62,389 nt of DNA from positions 1 through 62,389 of the forward strand of contig JAETTD010000013.1 in the NCBI GenBank assembly GCA_021769295.1, in the 5' to 3' direction. The DNA comes from Bacillota bacterium. Its GTDB lineage: Bacteria > Bacillota > Clostridia > Peptostreptococcales > Anaerovoracaceae. Shown here one piece after another: positions 59,650 through 62,389 of this stretch. Each line of letters opens with the position of its first letter. Within the stretch, counting starts at the first letter, position 1. The notes beneath the pieces are model-generated. The model ran no database searches. It was not told the origin of the DNA and was given only the letters and a program-made list of their open reading frames with translations. The position numbers and the translations under genes are program-made.

Positions 59650-60528
59650 ATGTTTGAACTTAACAAGCTTACCGAACGTACTTATTATATAAACTGCCCT
59701 GCCAAAATAGGCCTGTATAAACCCAACGATACCGACGTGTACCTGATAGACAGCGGCAACGACAAAGACGCCGGCCGCAAAGTCAAAAAGATACTGAACG
59801 AAAACAACTGGAACCTTAAGGGAATCATCAATACCCATTCCAATGCCGACCATATAGGCGGCAACAGGTATCTACAGCAGCAGTACGGCTGCAAAGTCTT
59901 TTCCGGCGGCATCGAAGCGGCTTTCATACAGTACCCTGTTCTGGAACCGTCATTTCTCTACGGCGGATACCCATGCAAAGACTTGAGGCACAAATTTCTT
60001 ATGGCTCAGGAAAGCAGCGTCACCGATATTTCAGACAGCCAATTCCCTAAAGAGCTTGAGGTAATCCCTCTCTACGGGCATTTCTTCGATATGATAGGCA
60101 TACGCACTCCCGATGAAGTGGTGTTCCTTGCAGACTGCATCAGCAGCGCCGATGCATTAGACAAATATCAGATTTCATTTATATACGATGTCAAATCATA
60201 TTTAACCACCCTTGACAAGGTTCAATCTATGAGCGCCGAGTTTTTTGTTCCTGCCCATGCCGACGTTTCAAAGGACGTAAGCGATTTGGCAGAGTTGAAC
60301 AGGCAAAAAGTGTTTGAAATATCAGAGAGTATTAAAAAACTGCTTAAAACGCCCATGTGTTTCGACTCTCTTTTGAAGGAAATATTCGATATGTATAAAC
60401 TTTCAATGAATTTTGAGCAATATGTCCTCGTGGGCAGCACTGTTCGCTCATATCTTTCATGGCTGAAAGACGATGAAAAAGTTGACATATCCTTTGAAGA
60501 AAACAAACCGTTATGGAGGAGCCTGTAA
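59650..60528 (+). CDS. MBL-fold metallo-hydrolase
   Basis: A 292-aa metallo-beta-lactamase-fold protein. The metal-binding motif THSNADHIGG is near 60 (HxxxDH form, the first His followed by SNA), with GHFFDMIG near 145, LADCISS near 165 and PAHAD near 200 supplying further ligands. The C-terminal third (about 215-292) is helical. It is probably a hydrolase of a thioester, lactone or similar; the substrate is unknown. The start is ATG behind AAGGAGGTATACCC. The next gene follows with a two-base gap. Confidence 0.88.
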   Translation: MFELNKLTERTYYINCPAKIGLYKPNDTDVYLIDSGNDKDAGRKVKKILNENNWNLKGIINTHSNADHIGGNRYLQQQYGCKVFSGGIEAAFIQYPVLEPSFLYGGYPCKDLRHKFLMAQESSVTDISDSQFPKELEVIPLYGHFFDMIGIRTPDEVVFLADCISSADALDKYQISFIYDVKSYLTTLDKVQSMSAEFFVPAHADVSKDVSDLAELNRQKVFEISESIKKLLKTPMCFDSLLKEIFDMYKLSMNFEQYVLVGSTVRSYLSWLKDDEKVDISFEENKPLWRSL

Positions 60529-60530
60529 TT

Positions 60531-61028
60531 ATGAGAAGAAAAGACAGAGAAATGCCTGAAGATTTTGCGTATCAGGTTGCAGACAAGTGCGAGTACGCAG
60601 TGCTTTCCATGGTAGATACAAAAGGAAGCCCCTACTCCGTTCCCGTAACCATAGCGAGAGATAACTCGAACATATATTTTCACAGCGCAAAAGACGGATA
60701 TAAAACAGAATGTTTAAGAAACAATAACAATGTATGCATGGTCTGTGTCGGTGACACATTGCGGTCTGAAGACAAGTTCACTACGGAATTCGAATCTGCC
60801 CTCATCAGAGGCACGGCTGCCGAAGTAGCCGAAGATGAAGAAAAGATACACGCTCTCAATCTGATTTGCACCCGCCATACGCCTGCCAATATGCATAACT
60901 TCGATAAAGCCATAGAAAAGAGCCTTTCACGCACCGCCGTATGGAAGATACAGATTACAGAAATCACGGGCAAGCGAAAAAAATACGATAAAAACGGCAA
61001 TGAAATGAAATTCGGGAGAATGGAATAA
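60531..61028 (+). CDS. Pyridoxamine-5'-phosphate-oxidase-fold flavoprotein (Nim-like)
   Basis: A 165-aa split-barrel FMN-binding protein. Typical segments are CEYAVLSMVDTKGSPYSVPV, IYFHSAKDGYKTECLRNNNNVCMVCVGD and the late VWKIQITEITGKRKKY. Many anaerobes carry this family; some members (Nim) reduce nitroimidazoles, others have unknown redox roles. The start was set at ATG 60531 behind GGAGGAGCCTG. It is co-transcribed with the MBL gene. Confidence 0.87.
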   Translation: MRRKDREMPEDFAYQVADKCEYAVLSMVDTKGSPYSVPVTIARDNSNIYFHSAKDGYKTECLRNNNNVCMVCVGDTLRSEDKFTTEFESALIRGTAAEVAEDEEKIHALNLICTRHTPANMHNFDKAIEKSLSRTAVWKIQITEITGKRKKYDKNGNEMKFGRME

Positions 61029-61050
61029 AAAGCTTATTCAAAAAATTTGT

Positions 61051-61062
61051 GAACATGTGTTT
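61051..61062. promoter_or_regulatory. LexA box (SOS operator) of lexA
   Basis: GAACATGTGTTT fits the Firmicutes SOS operator core GAAC-N4-GTTY. It overlaps the -35 element of the lexA promoter, as expected for autorepression. Confidence 0.7.
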
Positions 61063-61088
61063 ACTTTTTGTTCTTCCCATGATATACT
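61060..61088 (+). promoter_or_regulatory. lexA promoter
   Basis: TTTACT (61060-61065), 17-bp spacer, TATACT (61083-61088), about 30 bp upstream of lexA. Confidence 0.7.
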
Positions 61089-61118
61089 ACTAACATAAAT
61101 CAAGGAGGACTGACTAGT

Positions 61119-61781
61119 ATGGCAGCATTAAAAGAACGTGAACAAAAAATTCTCAATTATATGAAAAACGAAATCAAGACCAAAGGTTATCCTCCTACAG
61201 TCAGAGAAATTTGCGGCGCCCTCGGAATCAAGTCTACGTCTACGGCTCACAAGGATATAGAAAGCCTTGTCAAACAGGGATACCTTGTTAAGGACCCTTC
61301 AAAGCCGAGAGCGTTAATGGTCATGGACCCCGTATCCGGCCGTCACGACACCACCAACGCATCCAACGTAGAAGCTGCCGTCAACGATAGAGATGATATC
61401 GTTGATATCCCCGTAGTGGGAAGGGTTGCTGCCGGAACGCCCATTCTTGCCGAACAGAATATAGAGGATTCCTTTCCTCTGCCCGCTCGCTATGCAGGCA
61501 AAGGAACCAACTATATGCTGCGCGTCCGTGGCGAAAGCATGATAGAAGCAGGTATAATGGACGGCGATTTAATTCTGGTGCAGCAGTCGGAAACCGCAAA
61601 CAACGGTGAAATCGTAGTTGCTATGATAGACGGATTTGAAAACGAAGCCACCGTTAAGACCTTCTACAAGGAAAAAGGTCACATAAGGTTACAGCCGGAA
61701 AACTCAACCATGAGTCCTATCATAGTAAACGATGTCAAGATACTCGGCAAAGTAAAAGGAGTATTCAGATATTTCAATTAG
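61119..61781 (+). CDS. lexA: LexA repressor of the SOS response
   Basis: A 220-aa repressor-protease. The N-terminal winged HTH has GYPPTVREICGALGIKSTSTAHKDIESL. The self-cleavage site is Ala-Gly in VAAGTP (near 107). The catalytic Ser lies in VRGESMIEAGI (near 144) and the Lys in NEATVKTFY (near 181). RecA-stimulated autocleavage induces SOS genes. The start is ATG behind CAAGGAGGACTGACTAGT, with its own LexA box upstream. Confidence 0.97.
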   Translation: MAALKEREQKILNYMKNEIKTKGYPPTVREICGALGIKSTSTAHKDIESLVKQGYLVKDPSKPRALMVMDPVSGRHDTTNASNVEAAVNDRDDIVDIPVVGRVAAGTPILAEQNIEDSFPLPARYAGKGTNYMLRVRGESMIEAGIMDGDLILVQQSETANNGEIVVAMIDGFENEATVKTFYKEKGHIRLQPENSTMSPIIVNDVKILGKVKGVFRYFN

Positions 61782-61830
61782 CAACGGCTATCACCCAATA
61801 CATAAATAAATATCATTTTATGATTTATAC

Positions 61831-61866
61831 AGGCGGCATGTCATCAGAAAATGCCGTCTTTATTTT
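61831..61866 (+). terminator. Terminator of lexA
   Basis: AGGCGGCAT (61831-61839) and ATGCCGTCT (61851-61859) form a 9-bp stem with one G-T pair, then TTTATTTT. Confidence 0.75.
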
Positions 61867-61881
61867 GGCTCCATGTCAAAT

Positions 61882-61983
61882 GTTGGGGTGGGCAAAAATT
61901 GGTTCCATCCCAACCGTTGGGGTGGGCAAAAATTGGTTCCATACCAACCGTTGGGGTGGGCAAAAATTGGTTCCATACCAACC
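61882..61983. repeat. Three 34-bp tandem repeats
   Basis: Units start at 61882, 61916 and 61950 with the shared core GTTGGGGTGGGCAAAAATTG and a TTCCATMCCAACC end. A partial fourth unit follows. Only one base differs between units, so the duplication is recent compared with the 62-bp arrays. No convincing gene spans it. Confidence 0.85.
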
Positions 61984-62075
61984 ATTGGCAAAATCTTGCG
62001 AAACACAAAAATCAGCCAACATAGGTTTACATAATACCTGACGAGCCTGCGCCAAATGTTCCGAAATGTTCCGGC

Positions 62076-62247
62076 GTTGGCTTTTTTTCGGCGAAAAACA
62101 AAATTGGCCTACAGTTTTTCCGTTTTTTGTAGGCCAATTTTAAGGGCACTTCTCAAAAAGCCAACAAGACCGTATAAAAGCTCTGATAATTTACAGTTAT
62201 TGGAATAAATGTTGGCTTTTTGAGCGGTTTCCTTGCAAAAAGCCAAC
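62076..62247. repeat. 172-bp interspersed element, copy 2
   Basis: It is bounded by GTTGGCT (62076) and AGCCAAC (ending 62247), with internal AGCCAAC at 62159 and GTTGGCT at 62211. A hairpin of 13-bp arms (AAATTGGCCTACA, 62101-62140) with a 14-base loop lies at the same offset as in copy 1 (53355-53526). It ends about 65 bp before the transposase remnant. Confidence 0.8.
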
Positions 62248-62311
62248 GCTGCAGTTGGGGTCTTGCCTTAGAGTGTTCTGGTCAAGGAAAATTGTAATAG
62301 CTATGTGCTGT

Positions 62312-62389
62312 TTATGCTACCTTTGCCGGTGGTAACCCACCATTAAATGAATGTGGTCGCTGATTGTTGTACCAGCCATAAGCATAGCA
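62312..62389 (-). CDS. C-terminal end of an IS3-type transposase (integrase core), cut by the window edge
   Basis: Only the last 25 codons are visible. The peptide YAYGWYNNQRPHSFNGGLPP is the conserved C-terminal block of DDE integrase-core transposases (WYN-x-xRPHS-x-x-GG-x-x-P). The stop is TAA at 62314-62312. The upstream part, including the DDE residues, lies outside the window. The insertion sequence end is probably within the next 60 bp to the left. Confidence 0.8.
   Translation of the reverse strand, partial: CYAYGWYNNQRPHSFNGGLPPAKVA

Noticed and set aside
61820-62041. 73-codon open frame after lexA
   Set aside because: It overlaps the lexA terminator and is mostly the 34-bp tandem repeat.

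Overview
The window looks like a chromosomal segment of a low-to-mid GC, anaerobic, endospore-forming member of the Clostridia. The support is a spoVAC-spoVAD-spoVAE cluster, clostridial-type cell-wall-binding repeat 2 (CWB2) surface proteins, strong AGGAGG ribosome binding sites, and Firmicutes-type LexA, LCP and teichoic-acid genes. Genus cannot be settled from sequence reading alone.

Layout. Bases 1-5.6 kb: the start of an alanine/glycine:cation symporter, a GntR/FCD regulator, thrS, and a three-gene TPR / DUF4037 / DUF4125 operon behind a phased array of GTATAC palindromes. 5.6-14.1 kb (minus): a wall-polymer operon with its own promoter (flippase, two CDP-glycerol glycerophosphotransferase-like enzymes, a polymerase, TarI, TarJ, a GT2). 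14.2-22.4 kb (minus): three large CWB2 wall proteins, one with a CAP domain. 22.5-39.4 kb (minus): a 14-gene polysaccharide operon with a promoter at one end and a terminator at the other. It carries a 4,6-dehydratase/aminotransferase pair, an initiating sugar transferase, a near-complete WbpA/B/E/D/I set for a diacetamido-uronic acid, three GT4 enzymes, a polymerase, a flippase and an asparagine-synthetase-like protein. 39.5-43.3 kb: two XRE regulators, an ECF-like sigma factor and an LCP ligase. 43.4-45.5 kb: the spoVA operon and an apparent 33-aa membrane protein. 45.5-52.3 kb: maf, mscL, a PH-domain protein, the infC-rpmI-rplT operon with an attenuator leader, two class II aldolase-fold proteins, a thioredoxin-reductase-like flavoprotein, a ferredoxin-like protein, a Crp/Fnr regulator and tRNA-Arg(CCG). 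52.3-53.6 kb: a gene-poor decayed zone. 53.6-59.3 kb: an N-acyl-D-amino-acid-deacylase / DUF819 / 3-hydroxyacyl-CoA dehydrogenase operon with a divergent LysR. 59.3-62.4 kb: an MBL hydrolase, a Nim-like flavoprotein, lexA, repeats, and the end of an IS transposase.

Functionally the centre of the window (5.5-43 kb) is a cell-surface locus. Two lipid-carrier polymer pathways flank proteins whose CWB2 modules are known in Clostridioides difficile to bind an anionic wall polymer, and an LCP enzyme that could attach polymers to peptidoglycan lies beside them.

The most unusual non-coding signals are phased repeats. Two arrays, each of four 35-bp imperfect inverted repeats, occur at exactly 62-bp spacing with unrelated linkers, and a single 35-bp unit lies elsewhere. 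A GTATAC palindrome array has the same 21-9-21-11 spacing at two loci 37 kb apart, and its unit is also 62 bp. Two copies of a 172-bp element share an identical architecture.
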